From the NCBI RefSeq assembly GCF_014805625.2, contig NW_023998471.1:1001263-1065262 (forward strand): a DNA stretch of 64,000 nucleotides, in the 5' to 3' direction. The DNA is from Glossina fuscipes. Taxonomy: Eukaryota; Arthropoda; Insecta; Diptera; Glossinidae. The position numbers were made by a program, and so were the translations under genes. Positions 39,334 to 50,545 of the stretch are shown here, piece after piece; the first letter of the stretch is position 1; each line of letters opens with the position of its first letter. Under the pieces are notes generated by a model. The model saw only the letters and a list, made by a program, of their open reading frames with translations. It did not search any database and had not been told where the DNA came from.

Positions 39334-39383
39334 GTGCATGTGTGCGTGCGTGCGTGAGTGTGTGTGTGTGTGTGTGTGTGCGA
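39334..39383. repeat. (TG)n/(TGCG)n microsatellite
   Basis: TGTGCGTGCGTGCG units pass into an uninterrupted TG array that ends near 39381. Confidence 0.9.
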
Positions 39384-39635
39384 GTGAACTCTGAGACTAG
39401 TCACCTGGATTCTTGTTTCAAGGTCATCACTTAGCCCTGAAATTGTACGTTACACACTGAAAAAAACAACGCTTGCAGACCGGTGTTGGGTATAAAAAAT
39501 TCGCCCTGAACCGAGCTTAGCTTGCTTAGTTTTACTTTCTATAAGTTTTGACCTCTCGACAAATCTGCTACAAAGCTCCCTGACATAAGTATAAAAAAGA
39601 ACAAAAAACCAACAAACTAAACAATTTAAACTAAA

Positions 39636-39659
39636 TTAATAATAATAATAATAATAATT
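39636..39659. repeat. (AAT)n microsatellite
   Basis: About eight AAT units. It is followed by GA-rich sequence at 39776-39840 that ends in a (GGT)n run. Confidence 0.85.
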
Positions 39660-39992
39660 TCCTTTTCATATGCATTGTTATCTATCTGTACAGACGACGA
39701 AACAGAGACAGGTATAAATTGAAAAAAATCTTTTAAGATATTGGCTAAGACAGTAGAGCGTAAATAATTCCGAGAAAGTAAGAGATGAAAGGAGAGAGTA
39801 GGAGAGAGAGAGTGTGAGAGAGGGAGAAGGTGGTGGTGGTACGTCAAGGGTGCCGATTATTTCCACTCAACTGGACTCTCTGAATGTTAATGTATATATT
39901 TAATTTGTTGTAGTTGTATTTGCGATCAGTTTAACGATTCGATTTTCCAAAAAAATGCTTTTTACTCGCATTTTGCGCCCGTTACGATTACT

Positions 39993-40040
39993 GTTATTAT
40001 TATTATTGTTATTATTTTCATTATTATTATTATTATTATT
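39993..40040. repeat. (TTA)n microsatellite
   Basis: TTA units with G and C interruptions at about 40008 and 40019. Confidence 0.9.
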
Positions 40041-41360
40041 GTGTTAAGTCTATCTGTCATTGACTATTTATCTCTGGTGTTATTCTGTTACGGTTTGCGT
40101 TATATGTTTACATTTTCTGTTAACTGGTGTATACGCGCTCAGCTTTTTCACTGTTCAAGCAGTAAAAAACACATTGTCAGAACAATATCAGTTAGCGGTG
40201 TTTCAGAACAGAAAAACAGTCAGTTTATTACTTGACGAGCTTTCACATCGTATTCGCAACAAAAATAAAAAAAAAAAAACAAAAATACAAAAAAAAAAAA
40301 CTACCGTTTATACCGGTGCGAGTGTAATGAAAAGATCTTCCGCACTCCGTTATATGAAAAAAAACAAATTATTATTATTATTGTTATTACTTTTCCATTG
40401 ACTGCGTTAATGCGATTGTAAAAAAAATAAAAAATAAAACTAAAAAATTTTGATAATCGAAATTAAAAAAACAGTTATTGTTATTAAAATTCCAAAAAGA
40501 GAAAAGAAAATAAAAATCTATAAACGGAGATAAATGCGTGTTTGGTTAGTGCGTTGAAGGAAATTTAAATAATATTTACCTGAAGTCATAGTTGTTTGCT
40601 ATTTTTTTTTATTTTTTTTTTTTTGTTTTTAACAAATTAATCATTGACCAAACGTCATTACAATTATGCATCAAAAATATTATTAAATGTAAATAATTTC
40701 AAAAAAATTCTTTTCTTTATAGAAAGGCAAAAAAAGGAAAAATCGGTGAAAGTAATCAAAAAAAAAAAAAGAAAAAAAAAGCAATTATCCTCCCTAAGCA
40801 AGTATTATCTGCACTCTATTCTTACGTGTGTGTGTAGTCTACGCAATTTCAGTTTACACTTCCTGCTTAAGCCGGTGTTCTATGTTGTACGACTACAACT
40901 GACACAAAGGAGTTTATTGTTTTTGCTTTTGTTTTTTTTTTCCATTTTTCAATATTGAATTAAAACAAACTTTAAAACTGGATTTCCTTTTGTATTATGA
41001 AACAGATAATAAAACCGATTTATCGACAACACATTTCGGTAAGTGTTCTTTACTGCTGCAATATATACTTACATATAACGAGAGTACGTAGTATTCCATC
41101 TTTACAGACACCCAAAATAATACTTCAGTAAAACTTGCAAAGTATCGACAGCGGCCGTAGTAGTGGTAAAGGAAAAGTAACTCACAGCGAGACTCTTAAG
41201 TGTCTATACTCTTAAGCAATGTAATCTAAAATGCACTGTAGATCTAATCTAATGATTTTTTGTAGATGGTTTTATTTATGACTTTTGCGTATTAGACAGA
41301 GTTTTCTAAAAAGAAAAGAAACGCCTACGACATTATTTAACTTTGACGTTAAAATAAAAA
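40041..41360. other. Non-coding DNA with A/T tracts
   Basis: No gene is recognised. Two TCAGTT initiator-like words occur near 40187 and 40207, but no downstream promoter element sits at the exact spacing, so I do not call a promoter. A- and T-tracts at 40262-40310, 40600-40630 and 40757-40778 underlie the Lys-rich frames. Confidence 0.45.
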
Positions 41361-41533
41361 TTTCGATAGATAGGTGGAATCACTTTGCTTCCAGTACAAT
41401 AACTTGGATCTTCAACTTCTTCGAACTTTCTTTTCTTTCCTTTTTTTTTAGAATATACAAAACGATAAAACTCTAACTAACCTACTGGAGTTTTGTCTTG
41501 ACTCCAAATAAAGGAAAGGTTCTCAAAATAGAT
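41361..41533 (+). repeat. Diverged tandem duplication, unit A
   Basis: Unit A and unit B (41544-41742) share, in order, TTTCGA-AGAT, GTACAATAACTTGGAT, TTCAACTTC, a polypyrimidine block ending in TTTTTTTTAGAATATA, the ACTCCA block and TTCTC-AAATAGAT. The B unit is longer, with insertions in its CTTTCC-rich middle. Each unit contains a polypyrimidine tract followed by TTAG, which by chance looks like a splice acceptor. No protein frame is shared. Confidence 0.8.
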
Positions 41534-41543
41534 TTATCTTAAA

Positions 41544-41742
41544 TTTCGACAGATTGATGAAATCATGCTTAACTCGATTCGCCTCAAGTACAATAACTTG
41601 GATGTTCAACTTCACGAATTTTCATTCCTTTCCTTTCCTTTATTTCCCCCTTTTTTTTAGAATATATAAAAGGGTGAAGATTCAGTTGACCTATCGGCGT
41701 TTTCTTTGGACTCCAGTAAGAGAAACGGTTCTCGAAATAGAT
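41544..41742 (+). repeat. Diverged tandem duplication, unit B
   Basis: This is the second copy of the unit described at 41361-41533. Matching landmarks are offset by 194 bases at the left end and 209 at the right end because of small insertions. Confidence 0.8.
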
Positions 41743-44700
41743 GGCTTTTTAATTTTCCATCTTCTATCCTATCTATCTGCTTTTCTAATCGAGTTCTTCA
41801 GTTTGTCAGGCACTTGTAGCCGTGTCTGAGAAGCGACTACGTTCACTTTAAAGTATGACCTGTAGATTGAAATCGACTTAAATCTTCTTCATATGACGCT
41901 TTTTGTTTTTGTTTTTTTTCTCCGGAAAAATTTCATCTCAGCTTAAAGGCTAAAAGTAGGGGATTTATATATACCTGTATACTATATAGATAACAAATTT
42001 TCTTCGTCATCGAAGATTTGAAGCCGACAAAATGTCAATACCAAGCTGCAGCTTCAATTTTTCAAAAATGATCATTTATATGATGTAATAGACAAGTGAA
42101 TGGAAATACTGTCCGTTGGGGTCATGTTGGTTATAAAAAATGTGAAGTGATAAACAGAGTTTGCAATAGCTAACAGAGCTCCTACATGTTCATAGTTTTG
42201 CTATGTAGATACATACGTTAATATAATAAAAATACATTTATAAATAATAAAAAAATAACAAACAAAATAAAAAAACATATAAAACAAAAATAGATAATTG
42301 TAAAAAAAAAAAAAATATTAAGTGAAGCCGTAAAACTTCAAGTAGTAATTTTTTTATTACAATTGTCATTGTGACGGCACCGAAAATACACAATGGACGG
42401 ACGGACAAATGCAGCTCAATTAATTGCTAAGTTTGTACAATTCGTAAGGAACATTTCGACATGCAACGTATGAGGCCACTGCAACAGCCTTACAAAAAAC
42501 GGCTCTTTTGACTCTTTAGGAAAGAATGAAAAGTTAATAGAATAGTAACGTGGCGAGATGCCATTGTTATTTAAGTATTAAAAGAAAAAACATATTTGAA
42601 AAATATTAAAAAATGGCAACACCCGAACTTCCCACAAAACACTATCAATTCATTAGGGTCTGCGAGATGCAACGGAAAAATCATTTAATCTGTATGCCTA
42701 TAGCTGGTGAACCATGTACGTTTTTTTCGAAATATTGGCTTATGTGCAATTGGTTAAGTACTTGGATGGGTGAAGTAGGCGAGGAGTTCCCTTCCTCGCC
42801 AAAAATAGGTTGCCCTTTTATTAATAGAAATTGTTTAGATTAACGAGAAAAGCGCCTTTAAAATCTCAAGTGCCCCTACACTGCTGTTCGATCATTTGAA
42901 ATTTTTCCACGCCCACAACTGTCTTTCTATGCCATTTTTGCTTATGTCGAGTATCATTTGCGTTGATAAAAAAAAACCTTTTCTTTAAATTTACAGTAGT
43001 AGCCTTAGTCCTTAAGCACGAAGCAGGACCGATCGACAAACAATACCGCAAACGCCCTGCTAGAACATTATCTTGAGAGAAAAAAGATGAAAAAAAGCCT
43101 CTTTTTTTTATTTTAAAGATCATTTCCGATGTTTTCAAGGTACTCACCAAGAAATTGTAAGAAATTCTGTTGAGCGAGTTAAGCGAAAGGTATCCGCCAA
43201 AAGTCAACAACGCATGACAAACTATATTCAATTACTTTTAAATATTACTTTTAAATTATTTTGTGTTGTGTATACTTTCACTACTTGAACACTTAGCGTC
43301 TAGTTTTTGCCGTCATCATCTTGAAAGTTTTACGAAAACGTGAAAACGATTTCAAACAATACTTAACGAAATATTTCGCTAGATTATGATTTCGATAGAA
43401 TATGGGTTTTGAACTTTGCACTAAAGTTTGTTTTATCTTTCTTGGAATATATATTAGGATAACGCTGTTTCGATTGAGAGAGAAAGTCGTGCGTTTCAAA
43501 GATTTCTTCGCTTAACTTTGCGGACAATCGAATATTTCATATGCGATAAAATTTGCGTCATTCCTTTTGAATTATATATATATATATATTTATTTTTATA
43601 TTTTATTAATATCACTCAGTCAGCTATAAAAATGCGCAGTCACGTGGAATTGTGTATTCGAATGAACTTAGTTGAAAACGTTAAATAAATTTCTTAGGCT
43701 TTACGAAAAGAAATAAATGCGAGAATTACGGCTTGGCTTTAGCCGAAACTTTCGTATCCTTATCTCTAGCAATTAAACATCACACCCCTAAATTTCGACC
43801 ACATCTAAGAATACCATGAGTTTAGGACTTAGAGAATTTTCCAATCTACTTAATAAGCTTTTATTGGCTTACTATAGGAAAAATTTACTTCAAGGGCACA
43901 AGCCTTAAGCCTCTCATAACTCATTTAGTTGTTCATTTCAATTATTTTCTTAAAAAAAAAAAAAAAACAATGATTTCCTTACCTTACGCTTTTCAAAAAA
44001 TTTCTTTAAACAATTGAATATTACGTAGATTCTATTTAAGTAGAATGAACTTTTTGCAGAATGAACTTTAATGCGATTCTTTTGAATTTCTTATCTAAAT
44101 TTCATTTAAGCAAACATCACTGTATTTAAGTATTATTTTATAACTCAGCCGGCAATTATTTTACTATTTTAAAAAATATCGACTGTTTTCTCTTTCTTTG
44201 TGATAAAATTCTCATAAGCTTTCATAATTTTGAACGGAAGAAGCAGAAGAAAGATAGAAAATAAAAAAATAAAAATGATGAACATTTTGTGTTGTGCGAA
44301 AAACAAAAAAAATAAAAAACGGAAAAGAAATGAAACTCGTTCGAGTAGTTAACACGCAATAGACGCTTAGTACGAAATTCTCCTATAGTAAAATTTTACA
44401 AGCACGCCGTCACTAATCCACCCGCAAATAAAAGGGAAATTTTAAGCATCTTAATGCGAATTCTGTAATCCCCACTACTTGTACATTTACAAAAAAAAAA
44501 AAAAAAAAAGGTGTGTTCTAAATTGAACCTTCTTGGTAAGCGGTCACTTTCCCCTCTTCCTTCCCTTGGATAAATGTTTTTGCTTCTCTAGTAGCAAATT
44601 ATCGTAGATTTTTGTATTGGCATCTATCAACGGATCGTAAGTAATTAATGAAAATTTTCCGATTTCTTACATTTGCGCACAGTTTATAGGGTTCGCGAGT

Positions 44701-46022
44701 ACATGCTCACTGCACGTCCATGAACAGGCCAAGCAAGTCAAGAATCATGTCCCTTTTTCTTTCTTTGATAGTACGGCAGCGAAGTAGACCGACGGAAAGA
44801 TGGTAGTACTGTTTTCGTTAATAACAACTACTTGTACCAGGACAGGTACACACGATTAACTTGACTCAAAATGGCTTTTGGCCAATAGCAAGCAGATTTA
44901 CAGACAAATGGACGGACATAAGTAATTAATGTAATTGTCTCCTTCCACGATGTGTCTGAAATGCTTATTATGGTGAACGCCGATCGCTAGCATTTCTTTA
45001 GCTATTTGAGTCTAACTTCAACCCGATGTCTTCTAAACCTCTGCCTTATAAGTTATGAGCAATGCATATGACAAATTTTTCATATATACACTTATTCGAG
45101 TTCTTAGCAATTCGAAAGATGCTTGAGGCCAAATCGTATCTATTCTTATATTTAATCTGTGGCCATCGTCTATATAGGTAAGCACATCTTCTTGGTATTA
45201 GAATGTCATCATGAGTCGATTGAAGCGTGATGGGAGGAGAGGGAGGAGACAAAAGGGCTATATTGCATGGGAGTACGAACGATTAAAGAGACGAATGAAT
45301 GGGGCGTAAGAAGAACGGTATGAGCTAGCTGGACGAACGGTCAGCATGTACGAGCGGAACGATGAACGAATTCTTGTACTTTCACTTTCACTTTCTTTTA
45401 TTTCTTATCAACTCCGACCGTACTCTAACTTACATTACTTTTGTGTTGCGAATGAGATGACAGAGTTAGTATGCCTTGATTGTTCGTTGATGGTTATAAA
45501 AAAAGATATATATCTTGTACTAAATAATAATAACAATAAATTTTAAACAGCACCGTATGAGTTCAAGTGCATCATCACCACTATACGCCATCATCAAATG
45601 AACGTTACACGTGCGTGCTTATATAATTATAGATACGTACATTTAGACGTAAATAAACATATATATGTGTGCGTTTTTTGTGTGTATAAGTGCTTTTAGA
45701 GTGTGACGATGCATTTATTAAAATTTTATATTCTCTTGCATTATATATATTTAAGTAAAATGCTTTTAAACATACATTTAAGATGAACCCTGCACTTTAT
45801 GAAAAATGAAAAAAGCAAAAAAAAAATAAAATTTTTTTTATAAAAAGTTTTCAAATAAATTTTAGCAACAACAGCAAGGAGAAGCTAAGCAAATCTATGA
45901 TTAAAACAATAACCAACGATGATTCAGTTTCGTTAACTTTACATATGCAATATAAATAAATATTATATAAAATGTTTTGCAAGACTCACGACAAATAAAC
46001 AAGAAAGGTGTGAATGTAACCA

Positions 46023-46072
<50 letters not shown>

Positions 46073-47700
46073 TGAAAAATTATCCCATTACTAGATACTG
46101 GGAAAACATCCATTAGCACATAAACGTTATTTTGTTTACATTTTGTCAGATAATTGTGTTACAACAACGCACTCAGCATACAATAGTTTGTAAGTTTCTC
46201 AAGGGAGCTGCGAAAAAAGTTCAAAAGGGATGAAAAAATGAAAAAGGGGACGACAGAGAGAGAGAGAGATAGAGTGAGAAACAGGTTGGGAGAGAGTGAG
46301 GGGAAGATTTAAAAAATTTCCATTTATTAATTATTAAAATTAGTTCGAGTTCAGTCAAGTCAGAGCAAATGTGAGTGAATACCAAACAATTATTCAACAA
46401 ATGTAAACAAATTGAACGCTTATTCTCACATTTTTCGAATTATTGAGAATATTCTCGTATGCGCCCAAATTTTTATACGCTTACTCTCGTAAGCACCCAA
46501 ATTTTTATACAAATACTTGAACAATTATTCAATATTGTTTACAATATATAGCGGAGAACTTTAAAAATGTGCGAATGTCTGGCCCGAAGTATAGTTTGCT
46601 GGTAAGTTTATTTTCACCTTGATTTGGTTTGGGAAAATAAACAATACCACTTAAATAAATATTCTAAAGAAGGTGCAATGTGAACACTAAATTATACCGA
46701 TGCTGACTACGAGTAATTGTCGGCGTACACAAATTTTCATGCGTCTTACTTATATAGAAATATTTATATATATATATATTTATGCTTGTCGGTTTTTCTT
46801 ACCTTGAAAGCATGGTCCAGAAGTCTTCTAATCTGTTATATACCCGTGTGTAATTGATTGGGCAGGGTGAGAGAGATGGGGAAAAAGTTTCGACTTTCGA
46901 CTGCATTTTAAAAGATGTATGCTTGATCGCTAAATATTAGTGTTCATCTGTCGAGTATTCATTTTGCCTGCGGTCACATTTCGATCGACGGAAAAGAAAA
47001 TAAGAAACCTTGACTTTAACCAAAAACTGAATATCGGCCACTTTTAATGGAGAGCCCGTGAGTAACAATCGTAAAAATAAAGTGTTTCATTAAAAGAGCG
47101 CTGATGTTGACTAATTAAGCGCTTCTTATTTTGTTTATTAGCACATTTATTATAAATAAGTTAATAATCGGTCTCGATTCGAACGCAAGTCGAGTTAAAG
47201 AGACAAAAAAAAGAACAGTTTACGCGAGGTGGATTTCCTACAGTCTACACAAGTAAATATCATCGTTTCTTCAAGGTGGGCGGCGTTCTTCCAGACGATT
47301 ATCTTCCCCAGTAACCTTTTTGTTCTTCTTATACAAGACTTTTTTATAGTTCTAATTAGATTTTAGTTAGATTTTTTATATTTAATCCATATATCTCATA
47401 TAAAATCAATCACTGCTTTCTACTTTACTATCGAAAAACTTTACTGTATCTCGTTATTGTTGTAATTTTTCTTCGTCGTTTGAGAGAGATTTTACGGTAT
47501 ATATATTACTGTATATCTGTTTAAAGTTGTACCAACCGTTTCCACAGTCAACGTGCGTTTTACTCCTTTCCTCCTAAACACTGAAGAAATGATACGAGCA
47601 CCCAATAAGCATTTGTGAAAAAAAGCTTTGACGGAGTTGAAAAAATCTATGGGTTTAATTAAAACTTTCCAGCCAGATAATGATTTAAAAAAAACAGTTA
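41743..47700. other. Non-coding AT-rich DNA
   Basis: No gene is recognised. An ATG-started 76-codon plus frame at 42613-42840, preceded by A-rich sequence, has no signal peptide and no recognised domain. ACGGACGGAC phrases near 42397 and a GACGGACAT phrase near 44911 recall dispersed repeat tails. A and TA tracts occur at 42302-42315, 43566-43590, 44490-44509 and 46022-46072, and a GA array at 46255-46269. Frames at 42866-43231 and 43293-43499 on the minus strand are unidentifiable. Confidence 0.45.
46022..46072. repeat. A tract followed by (TA)n
   Basis: An A run of 19 followed by about 15 TA units with one interruption. Confidence 0.9.
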
Positions 47701-48490
47701 AGAAAATTATATTCGGTCGTGATCGAATCTTTTATATTCACCGCCGTTATCCCAAAAGAGACAAAAAACGTAAAAGAACTCAATTTTCATACTCCCATAA
47801 TATGGAACGGACAAGGCTGATCTTTTTTTATTTTGAAAGTAAAAGTTTTTAGACGGATGGGCGGATGGGCGTTGTTGGCCGTTTGAAAACTGTAGCTCAC
47901 TTGCAAATTCTATTGCAAATTTGTCGGCGATATCTTCATTTTTGCGAATGGGAGAATGTTTGCCACAGACGAACGGTGCATTCCAGATTTATATGCTCTA
48001 TGGGGTTGGTGAACATTGTTTCCTTGTTCCGTTAAAAAGGCATTGAAAGAAAAATGAATTTTTAACACTCAATAATATTGGGTAGGCGTGTCTATTTTTT
48101 TCTATTTTTGGAAAGGTGGTACAGGTGGCGCCCATAGATCAATCATCTGCTATAGTTTATGAATAGTAAGCGAAAAACCAATTTTTTATTTCTTTTGAAA
48201 AACAGAGGCGTTTTCAGTTAATGTGATGCAGTGGGCGTGTCCTTCGATCAATTTGAGCCATTTTCAATACCAACGCGCGGGCACGAACTACCAGTGTTCT
48301 TCCTTAGATAGGAGTCGATATGGGAGAATGTTTACAGCACACATTACGCAGACGGACACACCGACAGATGAACACACTTAGATCGATTCATAATTTGATG
48401 CTGATCAAGAATATCTATATACTTTTTGAGGTGTCTGAAGCTTCCTTCTGGGCGTTGCAAACGTTTTGACAAATTCAACATACCTTTCAT
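47701..48490 (+). repeat. Dispersed repeat family A, copy 3
   Basis: The left end reads ATTATATTCGGTCGTGATCG, nearly identical to the left part of copy 1. The right half carries GCTGATCAAGAATATCTATA, TCTGAAGCTTCCTTCTGGGC and CGTTTTGACAAATTCAACAT. It appears to lack the terminal inverted end on the right. The plus frame at 47628-47852 and the minus frame at 48344-48676 are shadows of repeat sequence. Confidence 0.65.
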
Positions 48491-48789
48491 TCTTGATGCG
48501 CATAAAAAAACTTCGAAACTTATGCACAGAACTTTATTTAAATTAAAAATGATATAGAAAAGCGATAAAGTTTTTAAACTCAATTTTGTAGAATGCAAAG
48601 GCAAAAAAGTTGTGAAAACTAATAATGCGGATTTTGTAGTAGAAAAAAAATGACTTTGTTTGAAAAGAGATCTCAAAAATTTGTATTTATTTTTTAAATA
48701 ACATTCCTCTCCTGCAAAATGTTCGCATTCTTTTTCAAATAATTTTTGGTCATTGCCTCGAAATGTTTAGAGATAAAACCTCATGATTC
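48491..48789. other. Spacer between facing family A repeats
   Basis: About 300 bases of AT-rich sequence separate the two inverted repeat copies. No gene is seen. Confidence 0.6.
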
Positions 48790-49571
48790 TTTTTATACCC
48801 ATGACCGGAGGATGGAGGGTAAAGTAAGTTTGTCAAAACGTTTGCAACCCCCTGGAGGAAGCATCAGAGACTCCATAAAATATACATAATCTCGACCAGT
48901 ATCAAATTCTAAATCAATCTAAGCATGTCCGTCCGTTTGTTCCTGGAGTGTGTGTACTGAACATGCTTCTGGCTGTAAAAATGAAGCTAGCGGCTTCAAA
49001 TTCGGTAGAAAGATTGAAAGTTTTTGCACGCAAGTTGTTATTGAAAATGGACCCAGTCGGTTGAAGGATACATTTACAGTACCACGTAAAGCGAGAACAC
49101 CTCTCTCTTATTCAAAAGAAATTAAAACTTGTTCTATTGTTCATCACTCATAAGCTACAGCAAAAAAATAAACAAAAATTTGAACGTATATTCTATGGGC
49201 GATGTTGTAGTACTTGTACAAAAATTGACCACGCCTCCTCATTGTTATTGTGCGTTCAAATTTAGCTTTTTTCCAACACCTTTATAACGCGCGGAAAAAA
49301 TTCTCAAAAACTCTATAATATATATAAATTCTTAGGCAATTTCAGACTTTGAACGCTCCAAGAATACCTATCTTTTCATCTGTCTATCTGTCCGGCGGCC
49401 CAACTATCTAGTGTTTGTAGCAAATATTCTCCCGTTCGCAAAATTAAGATATCGAAAATATCAAAGATATTCTAAAATTAAAAAACAAATTATCCCTGCC
49501 CGCCCAATATAATATATATATAACATATATTATGAAAATTTACTTCTTTTCCGGTTGAATATAATTTTCTT
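48790..49571 (-). repeat. Dispersed repeat family A, copy 4 (inverted)
   Basis: Read on the minus strand it runs from a left end TTCAACCGG near 49560 to a right end with GATGCTTCCTCCAGGGGGT, CGTTTTGACAAACTTAC and GGTCATGGGTATAAAAA at 48790. It faces copy 3. The plus frame at 48950-49153 is conserved with a plus frame in copy 5 (shared segments GFKFG and IENGP) because both lie in the same repeat, not because they are genes. Confidence 0.65.
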
Positions 49572-49954
49572 ACTCGTTCAATTTGTTCTTCTCTCTCACC
49601 TGAACAAGTGCGTTTTCCTTTCACTGGACTAAGTGTTATGAAGAAAGTTTTAAAAGGCATGTGTTATACGAGTTTGGTTTGTCTTATGGCAAATGATGAT
49701 TTCTATCCAAGAGTTTGTAATAATTATTCAAGCTTTTGTTAAAGGCGCTCTTTATTCTCTCTTCCTTCGTTTGCTTTACTCCAATACTTCCCTCCAGTAC
49801 TAATCGTTTGCTATATAATCGATCTAGTATAGAAGTCATTTTAGATGATTTTTCCATCTTGTTCCTTTAAAAGCGAGTGACAATCGATGCCAATTAGATT
49901 GGTTAATTCCTGTTCATTTTGTTTTTTGAGAATCGGCAAAAAACTGCAGTTGTA

Positions 49955-50543
49955 TTAGGTGTAGAAATAAAATCCTGCCGCTCAAATTGGTTGCTTCATA
50001 AAACATACCTGACCCCTTCAATTTTCGCGAAACTTCAGGTATAGACATTAGAGATCTTAGGGTTGTTCAGAGCTGTCGGTCAGCATATATCAAATTTTAA
50101 AGAAATGGGTGCCATTTATGGATCTGCACTTGTCTTCCTTTTTTACGTGTAGTAATCTGAAAAGAAAATGCAGCTGAAGCAACGAAAAGGGTTAAGCTGA
50201 CTTGTAAACTGGCGACGAAACAGTTAGAAACTGGCTTGCAGGATTTTGTGCAAGAAATGTTAATCTTAAAAACGGTGACGATTCGCGTATGTCTGTCCGT
50301 CTCCATTAAAAGCAACCTATAAAATTACCGTTAAACTTGGGCTGGGAAGTTTCACCGCACCTGCTATATTTTCCAGACTTGCTTTCTTCTTCTAGTAGTG
50401 ATTCCAATTGACGCAGTCATATGATGTTCAAAAAACTGATCACAAATAACGATGATCCATGTTTCGATTATTGACTTTGTTTATACGTTTTCGATACAGT
50501 TGAATTTTATCAAAAAACCGCAGAAATTTATTTACACACCTAT
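49955..50543 (+). mobile_element. Internally deleted mariner-like element with both ends and TA duplication
   Basis: The left end TTAGGTGTAGAAATAAAATC (49955-49974) matches the inverted complement of the right end TTTACACACCTAT (ending 50543), with the inner parts CTGCCG and CGCAG also pairing; about 28 bases of imperfect inverted repeat. TA dinucleotides flank both sides (49953-49954 and 50544-50545), as expected for mariner target-site duplication. Inside, plus-strand sequence at about 50325-50400 reads LGWEVSPHLLYFPD, matching the mariner WEV-LPHPPYSPD segment upstream of the third catalytic Asp. The element is 589 bp; intact mariners are near 1.3 kb, so more than half is missing and the remaining frame is broken. 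It cannot encode its own transposase. Confidence 0.8.
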
Positions 50544-50545
50544 TA

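Noticed and set aside
40187..40212. Two TCAGTT initiator-like words
   Set aside because: The nearest downstream promoter element-like word is one base off the strict spacing, and no TATA or coding start follows.
42613..42840. ATG-started 76-codon plus frame
   Set aside because: The start context is acceptable but no domain, splice site or neighbouring evidence supports a gene.
48950..49153. Plus frame whose peptide is conserved with one at 58560-58907
   Set aside because: Both lie in copies of dispersed repeat A; the conservation follows from the repeat, and both copies lack a shared complete frame.
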